Shown: positions 19,030-29,104 of the stretch, in pieces
Numbering within the stretch: the stretch's first letter is position 1
Layout of the letters: each line of letters begins with the position of its first letter
Position numbers and translations under genes: made by a program
Origin: Actinomycetota bacterium
Lineage (GTDB): Bacteria > Actinomycetota > Acidimicrobiia > Acidimicrobiales > Ilumatobacteraceae
Direction of reading: 5' to 3'
DNA: 64,000 nt
Assembly: GCA_030645495.1 (NCBI GenBank)
Contig: JAUSLV010000011.1
Location: 382,659 to 446,658 of the forward strand
The notes under the pieces: generated by a model
Seen by the model: only the letters and a program-made list of their open reading frames with translations
What the model was told of the DNA's origin: nothing
Databases searched by the model: none

Positions 19030-19905
19030 CTACTCGCCCTGGTCGCGGAGGAAGCGCTCGAACTCGGCGGCGAGATCATCGCCGCTGGGCAGGTTGCCGC
19101 CCGCCAGCGTGGCCGCCTGCTGCGCCACTTGGTCGTAGAGCGCTTCCAGTTGGGTCACCATCGCCTGGTGCTCGTCGTTCCCCGACACGAGCGTGTCGAT
19201 GCGCTGGCGCTGCACCAGCGACTCGCGTTCGAACTCGTAGTACGGGATGTCGAGGCCGGTGGCCTCGCGCAACCCGCGCAGCAGTGTGACCGACGCTGCC
19301 GGGTAGCTCATCGCACTGATGTAGTGGGGCACCTGCACCCACAACCCGAGGGATGCGATGCCGGCTTCTGTGAGCGCGTGTTCGAGCACGGCGCTCATGC
19401 CTGCGGGCACGTCGAGCGAGCTCTTCTCGTAGGGCGTGCCCGCGATCAGGTCGGCCGACGGCGAGGTGCACGACAGCCGCGAGGCGCGAGTGTGCGGCAA
19501 GGCGAAGGGGTACGCGCCCAACGTGACCATTTGGTACACACCGAGCCGCAGTGCAAGCTCGGTGACCGCGGCGGCGAAGGCCTTCCAGTTCGAGTCGGGC
19601 TCTGGGCCGGTGAGCGTGACGACCGGGTGGTTGTGCTGGTCGGAGCCGTGGCGCAACTCGATGTCGTTCCAGACGAGGCGGGTGTTGACGCCCTCGCGCA
19701 ACTCCATCGTCGGGCGCCGAGCCCGATAGTCCACGAACATGTCGCTGTCGAACGTGGCCACCGGTTGCGTGTCGCACTCCGTGGTGATCGCGGCCATCGC
19801 CGCCGCGCCGGCACCGCTGGCATCCATCCAACCGCCGAGGTACACGACCAACACCGGCCGGTCGAGATCTGGGAACTCGCCGTGCAGCTCGTAGGGGGCG
19901 GTCAC
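19030..19905 (-). CDS. PAC2-family protein
   Basis: 291 residues of the PAC2 (proteasome assembly chaperone 2-like) family, marked by PVLVVYLGGWMDASGAGAAA near the N-terminus, ATFDSDMFVDYRARRPTMEL and the conserved LGLWVQVPHYISAMSYPAA with a helical acidic C-terminus. In eukaryotes PAC2 helps assemble 20S proteasomes; actinobacterial members are widespread and their function is unsettled. The window also encodes a complete Pup-proteasome about 38 kb away, so a link is worth testing but is not shown. The start overlaps the phosphotransferase stop (ATGA), indicating translational coupling. Confidence 0.88.
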   Translation of the reverse strand: MTAPYELHGEFPDLDRPVLVVYLGGWMDASGAGAAAMAAITTECDTQPVATFDSDMFVDYRARRPTMELREGVNTRLVWNDIELRHGSDQHNHPVVTLTGPEPDSNWKAFAAAVTELALRLGVYQMVTLGAYPFALPHTRASRLSCTSPSADLIAGTPYEKSSLDVPAGMSAVLEHALTEAGIASLGLWVQVPHYISAMSYPAASVTLLRGLREATGLDIPYYEFERESLVQRQRIDTLVSGNDEHQAMVTQLEALYDQVAQQAATLAGGNLPSGDDLAAEFERFLRDQGE

Positions 19906-20942
19906 GGCATCCGCTCCAGCACCCGCTCGGCAGAGGCGGCGGCAGCATCGACCTGCAGCTTGAACGGCTCGAGCTCATCGGCGCTGCGTGCACCCAGCGC
20001 GCCACCGAGGTAGCGCGCATACACGCCCTCCAGGATGCAGGCCAGCTTCCAGTAGGCGAACGACACGTAGAACGGCAGCGCGCTGATGTCGCGACCACTC
20101 ACCTGCGCGTAGCGCTGCGCCAACTCGGCCCGGTCGTAGAAGCCCGGTGCGGTGGTGGCCGAGCCGGTCCAGGCGGAGGCGTCGTCGTTGGGGCCGGTCC
20201 AGTACACCTGCAGCAGGCCCAGGTCGGCGAGCGGGTCACCGAGCGTGCAGATCTCCCAGTCGAGCACCGCCATCACGCGCCCATCGGCGCCCACCATGCA
20301 GTTGTCGAGACGGTAGTCGCCGTGCACGATCGTGGCGGCTGCCTGCGCGGGGATGCGCTGGGCGAGCGCGTCGTGCACTCGATCCACGGCCGGCAACTCG
20401 CGGGTCTTCTGCTGGCCCCACTGCCCGTACCAGCGCTTCAGCTGGCGAGCGATGTAGCCGTCGTGGCGGCCGAGTTCGGAGAGCCCGGCGGCCTGCAGAT
20501 CCACCGAGTGGATCGCGGCCATGGTGTCGACGAGCGACTCGCTGGCGGTGCGCCGCGCAGTCGGTGTGAGCACTGCCTCGGCCGTCGCGCGGTCGCGAAC
20601 CACGAACCCGTCGACGAAGCCCATCACGTAGAACGGCGCCCCGTTGACGGCAGGGTCGTCGCAGAACCCGAGCGCCGGCGCCACCGGCACGGCCGAGCGT
20701 TGCAGGCCGCTGATGATGCGGTGCTCGCGGCCCATGTCGTGGGCGCTGGCGAGTACGTGGCCAAGCGGCGGGCGACGGAGCACGAACGGCGTGCCGTCGG
20801 TGCCGGTGACCTTGAACGTGAGGTTGGAGTGGCCGCCGGCGATGACCTCGAACGTGAACGGGCCGACCGCGCCCGGCACGTGCTGCTGCAGCCACTGCGT
20901 GACGGCGGGAACCTCGATACCGGCGATGGGCGACTCACTCAT
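19902..20942 (-). CDS. Aminoglycoside-phosphotransferase-fold kinase (ACAD10-like)
   Basis: 346 residues of the APH/choline-kinase fold. The ATP-binding region includes EVIAGGHSNLTFKV and PFVLRRPPLG; the catalytic loop is IVHGDYRLDNCMV and the metal-binding loop VLDWEICTLGDPLADLG. This subfamily (acyl-CoA-dehydrogenase-associated, ACAD10/11-like) is thought to phosphorylate hydroxylated acyl-CoAs or small alcohols; the substrate here is unknown. ATG 20942 gives the usual N-terminus; longer reading upstream runs over the divergent thioredoxin gene. It forms a two-gene operon with the PAC2 gene through a 4-base overlap. Confidence 0.9.
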   Translation of the reverse strand: MSESPIAGIEVPAVTQWLQQHVPGAVGPFTFEVIAGGHSNLTFKVTGTDGTPFVLRRPPLGHVLASAHDMGREHRIISGLQRSAVPVAPALGFCDDPAVNGAPFYVMGFVDGFVVRDRATAEAVLTPTARRTASESLVDTMAAIHSVDLQAAGLSELGRHDGYIARQLKRWYGQWGQQKTRELPAVDRVHDALAQRIPAQAAATIVHGDYRLDNCMVGADGRVMAVLDWEICTLGDPLADLGLLQVYWTGPNDDASAWTGSATTAPGFYDRAELAQRYAQVSGRDISALPFYVSFAYWKLACILEGVYARYLGGALGARSADELEPFKLQVDAAAASAERVLERMP

Positions 20943-20976
20943 GATGTCGGTACGGTACCGCCGGTATCGTGCCCTG
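20943..20976. promoter_or_regulatory. Compact divergent promoter with TACCG-C-CGGTA palindrome
   Basis: Only 34 bases separate two divergent starts. TATCGT (20965-20970) ends exactly 7 bases before the thioredoxin ATG. On the other strand TACCGT (20957-20952) ends 10 bases before the phosphotransferase ATG. A perfect 11-base palindrome (20956-20966) overlaps both -10 elements and could be an operator. Confidence 0.55.
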
Positions 20977-21681
20977 ATGGCCATCGATGTCACCGACGCA
21001 ACGTTCCAGACCGAAGTGATCGATCGCTCGCACAGCGTGCCCGTGATCGTCGATCTCTGGGCCCCGTGGTGCGGCCCGTGCCGCACGCTCGGCCCGATCA
21101 TCGAGAAGGTGGTCGATGCCACCGGTGGCAAGGTGGTGCTGGTGAAGGTCGACACCGACCAGAACCCCGCCATCTCGCAGGCGTTCCAGGTGCAGTCGAT
21201 CCCCGCCGTCTTCGCGCTGAAGGACGGCCAGGTGGTCGACGGCTTCACCGGCGCCTACCCCGAGCACATCGTGCAGCAGTTCGTCGACGGTCTGATGCCC
21301 AGCGAGGGCGAGCAGCAGATCGCCACACTGTTGGCCGAGGGCACCGAGGGTTCGTTCCGCGCCGTGCTCGAGATCGAGCCGGGCAACGAAGACGCGATCG
21401 TCGGCCTCGCGGAACTGCTGATCGCCCGTGGCGAGAACGACCAGGCGCTGCAGTTCCTGGCGCGCATTCCCGAGAGCGATCGCACTCGCGTGGTGGCCGC
21501 GAAGGCACGCGTGCACATTGCCCCCGACGACGACTACGACGCCACGCTCACGGCGCTGCTCGACTCGGTGAAGACCGACGACGAGGCACGCCAGCAGTTC
21601 GTCGACATTCTCGAACTGATGGGTCCCAACGACCCGCGCACCGCTGCCTTCCGCAAGCAGCTGACCGCCCGCCTGTACTGA
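20977..21681 (+). CDS. Thioredoxin-domain protein with C-terminal TPR-like region (CnoX/YbbN-like)
   Basis: 234 residues. The N-terminal ~105 residues are a thioredoxin fold with the active site LWAPWCGPCRTLGPI and the cis-Pro region QVQSIPAVFALKDGQ. The rest is helical and TPR-like (FRAVLEIEPGNEDAIVGLAE and RTAAFRKQLTARLY), matching the CnoX/YbbN co-chaperone architecture. Unlike E. coli CnoX, which lacks a catalytic CxxC, this protein retains WCGPC, as many actinobacterial homologues do, so it could be an active reductase as well as a holdase. The true start is ATG 20977; the longer frame crosses the divergent kinase gene. Confidence 0.92.
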   Translation: MAIDVTDATFQTEVIDRSHSVPVIVDLWAPWCGPCRTLGPIIEKVVDATGGKVVLVKVDTDQNPAISQAFQVQSIPAVFALKDGQVVDGFTGAYPEHIVQQFVDGLMPSEGEQQIATLLAEGTEGSFRAVLEIEPGNEDAIVGLAELLIARGENDQALQFLARIPESDRTRVVAAKARVHIAPDDDYDATLTALLDSVKTDDEARQQFVDILELMGPNDPRTAAFRKQLTARLY

Positions 21682-21685
21682 TCGT

Positions 21686-21736
21686 CATTCCCGAGGGTTC
21701 CGACGCCGCCTGGCGTCGCCGAAACCCTCGGGAATG
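21686..21736. terminator. Nested bidirectional hairpin between trx-like gene and gcvP
   Basis: A perfect 14-base outer stem (CATTCCCGAGGGTT with AACCCTCGGGAATG) encloses a second 7-base stem (CGACGCC with GGCGTCG, loop GCCT). It fills nearly the whole gap between convergent genes and can act as terminator on both strands. Its size is unusual for a simple terminator. Confidence 0.75.
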
Positions 21737-21738
21737 GG

Positions 21739-24576
<2,838 letters not shown>

Positions 24577-24604
24577 GAGGCCTCCGAGGCGCGTGAGAAC
24601 TACT

Positions 24605-24806
24605 TCCCCCGCTGTCATGGGTGCCTGAGAGCTTTCCCGAACGACACGGTTGCCCGTGAGCGCGGTTTCCCCTTCGGCGAGCCGGTCGAACCGACTGCTT
24701 TCCAGCGTTGCCCACCTGATCGGTCCGTGTGCCTGAGAGATTCCGGGGAGGTTGCTCCTTCGGCGTCAACCGCGCTGGCTGCGTGGGTGACTCTCCCGAT
24801 CGGGCG
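24605..24806 (-). ncRNA. Tandem glycine riboswitch upstream of gcvP
   Basis: Read on the minus strand, aptamer 1 starts with CGGGAGAG (24798-24791), has the core GCCGAAGGAGCAAC (24764-24751) and ends CTCTCAGGCAC (24739-24729). Aptamer 2 has GCCGAAGGGGAAACC (24678-24664) and ends CTCTCAGGCACCCATGACA (24631-24613). These are the conserved cores of the gcvT-type glycine riboswitch, arranged as the classic two-aptamer tandem. The gcvP ribosome binding site (24581-24585) lies about 30 bases further on. No clear intrinsic terminator lies between, so translational or Rho-type control is likely. Glycine binding is expected to turn gcvP on. Confidence 0.93.
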
Positions 24807-24819
24807 TAAGGCAATTGTG

Positions 24820-24825
24820 ACCCTA
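24820..24825 (-). promoter_or_regulatory. Candidate -10 of the riboswitch-gcvP transcript
   Basis: TAGGGT on the minus strand lies about 20 bases before the first aptamer core, giving a start near 24813. It is close to the divergent promoter at 24868-24873. Confidence 0.4.
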
Positions 24826-24867
24826 CCGCGCACCGCCTCCGACCGGCGCGATGGCGACCGGCGACAC

Positions 24868-24873
24868 TACGGT
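24868..24873 (+). promoter_or_regulatory. -10 element of the SCO6745-family gene, leaderless geometry
   Basis: TACGGT ends exactly 7 bases before ATG 24880; no ribosome binding site is present. Confidence 0.6.
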
Positions 24874-24879
24874 CGCAGC

Positions 24880-25611
24880 ATGACCGCGCTGGACAGTGTT
24901 CGTGCCCTCACCGCCCCGATCGGCGACCTCGGTGGTCGCTGGATGCTGCACCCGGAGGTGCTCGGCCCGGCAGCCGATGTCGGGTACCGCAACGGCTACC
25001 TGTACTACGTGGTGGGGCGCGGCGGTGTGCTCGGCGACGTGGAACCGGGCGTGGTGTCGTCGGCGTTCGGCTTCTTCGCCCCGTCGCTGATCTCGAAGAT
25101 GTGGGTCGAGGGTGTGAAGGTGGAGGGTGCCCGCGCAACAGCGGCGCGGTATGGCGCGGCGTGTGCGCAGTTCGGGCGCACGCGGATGGCCGGGTTCGCC
25201 GGTACCGCCCGGCTGGCCGAGTTGGCCGAGCGAGTCGTCGTCGCTGCTGACGACAGCGGCCTGGCGCTGTTCGCCGGGTGGCGGGCCGAGCCGCTGCCGG
25301 CCGACGTTGAAGGGCGGGCGTACTTCCTGTTGCACGTGCTGCGCGAACTGCGCGGCAGCGTGCACCTGCTTGCCGTGATCGCCAGCGGTTTGCACCCGAT
25401 GCACGCAGTCCTCGCCACCGGCGGACCGATGAACGCGCACCGCTTCGGCTGGCTGCCGCCGTTCCCGGAGGTGGTGGCGGACCACAAGCGGATCGCCGAG
25501 GACCTGACGGACAGGCTGTTGCTGCGCCACTACGAGACGCTCTCCGAGCCCGAACTAGCCGAGCTCGCCGCGCTCTGTGAGGAAGCCCGTGTGCATTTCG
25601 ACACACCCTGA
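24880..25611 (+). CDS. SCO6745-family protein
   Basis: 243-residue helical protein that I assign to the actinobacterial SCO6745 family, seen in GYRNGYLYYVVGRGGVLGDV, SSAFGFFAPSLISKMWVEGV and HLLAVIASGLHPMHAVLATG. The biochemical function of the family is not known to me. A diverged paralogue lies at 60798 in the Pup-proteasome cluster. The gene is divergent from gcvP, and its promoter sits within 55 bases of the riboswitch promoter, so the two may influence each other. A leaderless mRNA is predicted. Confidence 0.75.
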   Translation: MTALDSVRALTAPIGDLGGRWMLHPEVLGPAADVGYRNGYLYYVVGRGGVLGDVEPGVVSSAFGFFAPSLISKMWVEGVKVEGARATAARYGAACAQFGRTRMAGFAGTARLAELAERVVVAADDSGLALFAGWRAEPLPADVEGRAYFLLHVLRELRGSVHLLAVIASGLHPMHAVLATGGPMNAHRFGWLPPFPEVVADHKRIAEDLTDRLLLRHYETLSEPELAELAALCEEARVHFDTP

Positions 25612-25705
25612 ACCTTCCAGCACCCCCGCTCGCGAGTTGGGTCTACCGTTGTAGGTGGCACGAAGGTTCCTGTGCCGACATCAACTTCCGACTGAGGAGG
25701 CCGTG

Positions 25706-26116
25706 ATGGGTCTGTTCAAGCAGGTGAAGGACATGAAGGACATGGTGGCGGCGGCCCCGGTCATGGTGGAGCAGTCACAACAAATGGCCGCCAACGCGCA
25801 GGTGATGCAGGCTCAGATGATGGCCCAGCAGCAGGCAGCGATGGCCCAGACAGCGGCCGCCCAGCAAGCCGGCACCGCGGGTGCGGCTGTCAGCGGCTCG
25901 CTCGACCCGATCGCCGGCGTCAGCCTCGAGCTGTACGCCCAGATCGTGAAGGCGATCGCCCCGCTCAACTACGACCAGTCGACGTTGCCCGGCATCGCCG
26001 CATCACGCGGTGTCGACAGCACCTCGTGGCAGCAGGCTCACGACGGCTGGAACGCCCGCATCCAAGGTGAGCCGCCGGTGGCCAAGGCCTTCTCCGACAT
26101 CTACGCACGGGTCTGA
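25706..26116 (+). CDS. Small Met/Gln/Ala-rich protein, paralogue 1
   Basis: 136 residues. It opens with MGLFKQVKDMKDMVAAAPVM, continues through a Met/Gln/Ala-rich predicted coiled coil (QQMAANAQVMQAQMMAQQQA) and ends in a small globular helical domain (LPGIAASRGVDSTSWQQAHD). Function unknown. The start ATG 25706 has a GGAGG ribosome binding site five bases upstream, so this mRNA carries a leader of ~50 bases. The next gene begins 5 bases after its stop and encodes a protein with the same N-terminal layout, so the pair is a two-gene operon, perhaps encoding heteromeric partners. Confidence 0.8.
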   Translation: MGLFKQVKDMKDMVAAAPVMVEQSQQMAANAQVMQAQMMAQQQAAMAQTAAAQQAGTAGAAVSGSLDPIAGVSLELYAQIVKAIAPLNYDQSTLPGIAASRGVDSTSWQQAHDGWNARIQGEPPVAKAFSDIYARV

Positions 26117-26121
26117 TCGCC

Positions 26122-26535
26122 ATGGGCTTCTTCAAGGACATCAAGAAACTCAACGACCAGGGCAAGGAGATGCGCGAGCAGTATCCGGTGCAGGATCAGC
26201 TGGCCAACGCTCAGGCCTCGATGGCCCAGGCCAACCAGATGATGGCGCAGATGGCCGCCAGCTCTGCTGAGGCCACGGCGGCGATGACGAATGGTGTCGA
26301 CGCCTTCGCCACGGTCACCACCGCTCAGCAGACCGGCGCGATGATGAACTTCAACCCGGTCGTCGATCTCGACCTGCTGGTGATGCTGCCCAGCGGTGTG
26401 CCGATGCCGGTGAGACGCCAGGAAGTGGTGATGCAGATGTATCTGTCGCGCTGCCAGCCCGGTTCGCGACTGAAGGTGAAGGTCGACCCGGCCAACCCCA
26501 CCGGGTTGTGGATCGATTGGGCCACGCCGGCCTGA
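26122..26535 (+). CDS. Small Met/Gln/Ala-rich protein, paralogue 2
   Basis: 137 residues. The N-terminus MGFFKDIKKLNDQGKEMREQ and the Met/Gln/Ala-rich helix (ASMAQANQMMAQMAASSAEA) mirror the gene upstream. The C-terminal half differs: a beta-rich domain (VVDLDLLVMLPSGVPMPVRR, SRLKVKVDPANPTGLWIDW) resembling the small SHOCT-less beta barrels found in actinobacterial membrane-associated proteins. Function unknown. Shared N-termini with different C-terminal domains suggest assembly through the helical part. It is convergent with the lyase gene, leaving only 4 bases. Confidence 0.8.
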   Translation: MGFFKDIKKLNDQGKEMREQYPVQDQLANAQASMAQANQMMAQMAASSAEATAAMTNGVDAFATVTTAQQTGAMMNFNPVVDLDLLVMLPSGVPMPVRRQEVVMQMYLSRCQPGSRLKVKVDPANPTGLWIDWATPA

Positions 26536-26539
26536 GCGG

Positions 26540-27787
26540 TCAGTCCACCGTGCCGTAGGCACCTTGCGTGCCGCGTGCGGTGGTGGAACGCACTTCGACC
26601 ACCGCCGCACGCAGCGCCTCGATGAACGCGTCGATGGTGGTCTCGTGTGCGGCATTCACGGTGCAGTGCAACGACGCGGGTGGCCCCTGTCGATCGACGT
26701 ACCAGCCCTCGCGCCACAGCACCTCGGCGACCGCGTGCACGTCGAGCGTGGCCGGATCATCGGCCACGAAGGCCACGAGCGTCGAGTCGGGCCGGGCGAG
26801 CAGGCGCAGCCCGGGTGTCGCCTCGACGGCGTCGGCCAGTTGTAGCGCTGTCGCTCGCGCCGCACCCGTGAGCCGCAGGTAACCCTCGTCGCCGAGGTAG
26901 TGCATCACCGCCCAGGCCGCGGCCCAGGGGCCGCCGCTCTTGGTGCCCAGCACGCCCGACGAGCCGTACAACCCGCCCAACCAATTGTCGGTGACGTACG
27001 TCTGATAGGCGCGACGCCGCTTGTCGCTGTGCAGGATCACCGAAGCGCCCTTGGCGGTGTAGCCGTACTTGTGCAGGTCGACGGAAATGCTGGTGACACC
27101 CGGAACCGAGAAGTCCCACGGGGCGACGTGTTCGCCCAACCTGCGCAGGTAGGTGAGCGTCACGCCACCCATGCACGCGTCGACGTGACAGTTGATGTCG
27201 CGAGCGGAGGCCAACGCAGCGATCTCGGGGATCGGGTCGATCACACCCTGCGGGTACTGCGGTGCCGAGCCCACCACGAGCACAGTGTTGTCGTCGATCG
27301 CCGCTTCCATCGCGCCGACATCGGCTCGCCAGTCGGGGCCGACGGGCACCCTGCGGCTCTCCAGGCCGAAGTAGTAGCACCCCTTCTCGAACGCGGCGTG
27401 AGCGCTGGTGGGCAGCACCACGTTCGGTTGCGTGATGCCCCGCTCCTTGCGGCCACGTTCGCGTGACGCCTTCACCGCCAGCAGCAGGCTCTCGGTGCCG
27501 CCGCTGGTGAGGAAGCCGGCGGCCTCCGGACCGGCGTTCATCCAGCCGGCGACGACATCGACCACTTCCTGCTGGATGCGGCGCAAGCTGGGGAACGCAT
27601 CGGTGTTGAGTCCGTTCTCGGTGCCCAGGCGGCGATACGCCTCTTCCGCGACAGCGAGCACGTCGGCGCCCGCGTAGTACGCGAGCGAGAAGACACGACC
27701 CTCGCGCCACCGCGCATCGCCAACCTTGTAGCGGTCGATACGGGCGAACAGATCGTCGCTGCTGAGTCCGTGCTCGGGAAGCGTCAT
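26540..27787 (-). CDS. PLP-dependent group II decarboxylase, sphingosine-1-phosphate-lyase-like
   Basis: 415-residue fold-type I PLP enzyme. The active-site lysine is in SISVDLHKYGYTAKGASVIL; upstream lie the PLP-phosphate region FLTSGGTESLLLAVKASRER and CHVDACMGGVTLTYL. Segments such as RRAYQTYVTDNWLGGLYGS and KSGGPWAAAWAVMHYLG are closer to sphingosine-1-phosphate lyase than to glutamate decarboxylase. S1P lyase cleaves phosphorylated long-chain bases to an aldehyde and phosphoethanolamine. Whether this bacterium makes sphingoid bases is unknown, so amino-acid decarboxylation is an alternative. ATG 27787 is supported by TACGTT at exactly -7; the longer upstream reading overlaps the divergent permease. 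Confidence 0.85.
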   Translation of the reverse strand: MTLPEHGLSSDDLFARIDRYKVGDARWREGRVFSLAYYAGADVLAVAEEAYRRLGTENGLNTDAFPSLRRIQQEVVDVVAGWMNAGPEAAGFLTSGGTESLLLAVKASRERGRKERGITQPNVVLPTSAHAAFEKGCYYFGLESRRVPVGPDWRADVGAMEAAIDDNTVLVVGSAPQYPQGVIDPIPEIAALASARDINCHVDACMGGVTLTYLRRLGEHVAPWDFSVPGVTSISVDLHKYGYTAKGASVILHSDKRRRAYQTYVTDNWLGGLYGSSGVLGTKSGGPWAAAWAVMHYLGDEGYLRLTGAARATALQLADAVEATPGLRLLARPDSTLVAFVADDPATLDVHAVAEVLWREGWYVDRQGPPASLHCTVNAAHETTIDAFIEALRAAVVEVRSTTARGTQGAYGTVD

Positions 27788-27793
27788 GTCGGA

Positions 27794-27799
27794 AACGTA
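27794..27799 (-). promoter_or_regulatory. -10 element of the lyase gene, leaderless geometry
   Basis: TACGTT on the minus strand ends exactly 7 bases before ATG 27787. Confidence 0.6.
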
Positions 27800-27851
27800 C
27801 CCGAACCCGCACTTCGGGACGGGCACGACCCGCTGAGTAGGGTCGGTCTCC

Positions 27852-28688
27852 ATGGGAGTCGCGCTCACGCTGGCCATCACGGCAGCGCTGCTCCTGGGCG
27901 CATCCGACTTCTTCGCCGCCCGCTCGGCGCGCACCACGCCCTCGGTGACCGTCACCCGCACCGCCGTGGCGACGAGCGTGCTGTTCTCGCCGTTGCTGTT
28001 GTTGGTGGTGGATTCGCATTGGATCGCGCACGACCTGATCGTCGGGGCGCTGTCGGGCGTCAGCATGATCGTCGGGCTGATGCTGCTGTACCAGGGCTAC
28101 GCCGTGGCGCGTATGGGCATCGTCGCGCCACTGTCGTCGGTGCTGTTGGCCGCGGTACCGGTGGTGTGGGACCTGGCCAACGGCGAGCACACCAGTTCCA
28201 CCGCCGCGGTGGGCATGGGGGTTGGCGTGGTGGCGCTGGTGCTCATGTCGTACACCCCTGGGGGAGTGGGCAGCGTGTCGATCGGTGTCGCACTCGGGCT
28301 GTCCAGCGGAGTGGCGTTCGGTGTGGCCTTCACGCTGATGGGTGAGGTGTCGAAGGACGCAGGCTTGGCGCCGGTGGTCACCCAGCGCGGCACCGGACTG
28401 GCCCTGCTCGTGGTGGTGGGCCTGCTGCGCAACGAGCCGTTCATCGCCAATGGCCCGGGCCGCAGCCGGGCCATGGTGGCGGGCTTCCTCGGGTTGGTGG
28501 CGATCGGATCGCTGCAGCTGGCGTTCCAGCGCGGCCAGCTCGGCGCCGTGTCGGTCGCCTCGTCACAGTTCGCGACGGTCGCCGTGCTGTTGTCCGTGCT
28601 CTTCAACCGCGAGCGCATGCGCTGGTGGCAGGCCGTCGGTGTGGGTGCCACCGCGGTGGCGGTGGCCCTCATCGCTGCCGGAGGATGA
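27852..28688 (+). CDS. EamA/DMT-family permease
   Basis: 278 residues with about ten hydrophobic helices, in the two-times-five arrangement of the drug/metabolite transporter family. The N-terminal helix (VALTLAITAALLLGASDFFA) and the end (WWQAVGVGATAVAVALIAAG) are typical EamA segments, as is GAVSVASSQFATVAVLLSVL at the start of the ninth helix. These proteins export amino acids, nucleobases or drugs. The substrate is unknown. ATG 27852 is preceded by TAGGGT ending 9 bases upstream, giving a nearly leaderless transcript. Confidence 0.87.
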   Translation: MGVALTLAITAALLLGASDFFAARSARTTPSVTVTRTAVATSVLFSPLLLLVVDSHWIAHDLIVGALSGVSMIVGLMLLYQGYAVARMGIVAPLSSVLLAAVPVVWDLANGEHTSSTAAVGMGVGVVALVLMSYTPGGVGSVSIGVALGLSSGVAFGVAFTLMGEVSKDAGLAPVVTQRGTGLALLVVVGLLRNEPFIANGPGRSRAMVAGFLGLVAIGSLQLAFQRGQLGAVSVASSQFATVAVLLSVLFNRERMRWWQAVGVGATAVAVALIAAGG

Positions 28689-28713
28689 CCACCGCGGCAA
28701 CGGGCCGGCTCGC

Positions 28714-28719
28714 TAACGT
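28714..28719 (+). promoter_or_regulatory. -10 element of the FKBP gene, leaderless geometry
   Basis: TAACGT ends exactly 7 bases before ATG 28726. Confidence 0.6.
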
Positions 28720-28725
28720 GCGGGG

Positions 28726-29097
28726 ATGCCTGAGAAGCCCGTCATCACCATTCCCGAGGGCGAGCCGCCCGCCGATCTGCTCATCGAGGACGAGATCGTC
28801 GGCGACGGAGAAGAAGCCACTGTCGGCAAGCGCGTCATCGTGCACTACGCCGGCGTGGCCTGGAGCACGGGCCGCGAGTTCGACGCGAGCTGGGACCGCG
28901 GGTCCACGTTCGACTTCCGTCTCGGCGCTCGCGAAGTGATCGAGGGTTGGGACCGCGGCGTGAAGGGCATGAAGGTCGGTGGTCGTCGACGCCTCACGAT
29001 CCCCCCGGATCTGGGCTACGGCAGCCGCGGCGCTGGTGGCGCGATCAAGGGCGGCGAGACGCTCGTGTTCGTCGTCGACCTCGTCGCGCTGCGCTGA
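28726..29097 (+). CDS. FKBP-type peptidyl-prolyl cis-trans isomerase
   Basis: 123-residue cytoplasmic FKBP domain with no signal peptide. Active-site and core segments are present: VIVHYAGVAWSTGREFDASW, FDFRLGAREVIEGWDRGVKG, LTIPPDLGYGSRGAGGAIKG and LVFVVDLVAL. It accelerates proline isomerisation during folding. The gene is convergent with the SHMT-like gene with only 7 bases between. A leaderless mRNA is predicted from the TAACGT hexamer. Confidence 0.95.
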   Translation: MPEKPVITIPEGEPPADLLIEDEIVGDGEEATVGKRVIVHYAGVAWSTGREFDASWDRGSTFDFRLGAREVIEGWDRGVKGMKVGGRRRLTIPPDLGYGSRGAGGAIKGGETLVFVVDLVALR

Positions 29098-29104
29098 CCT
29101 CAGG

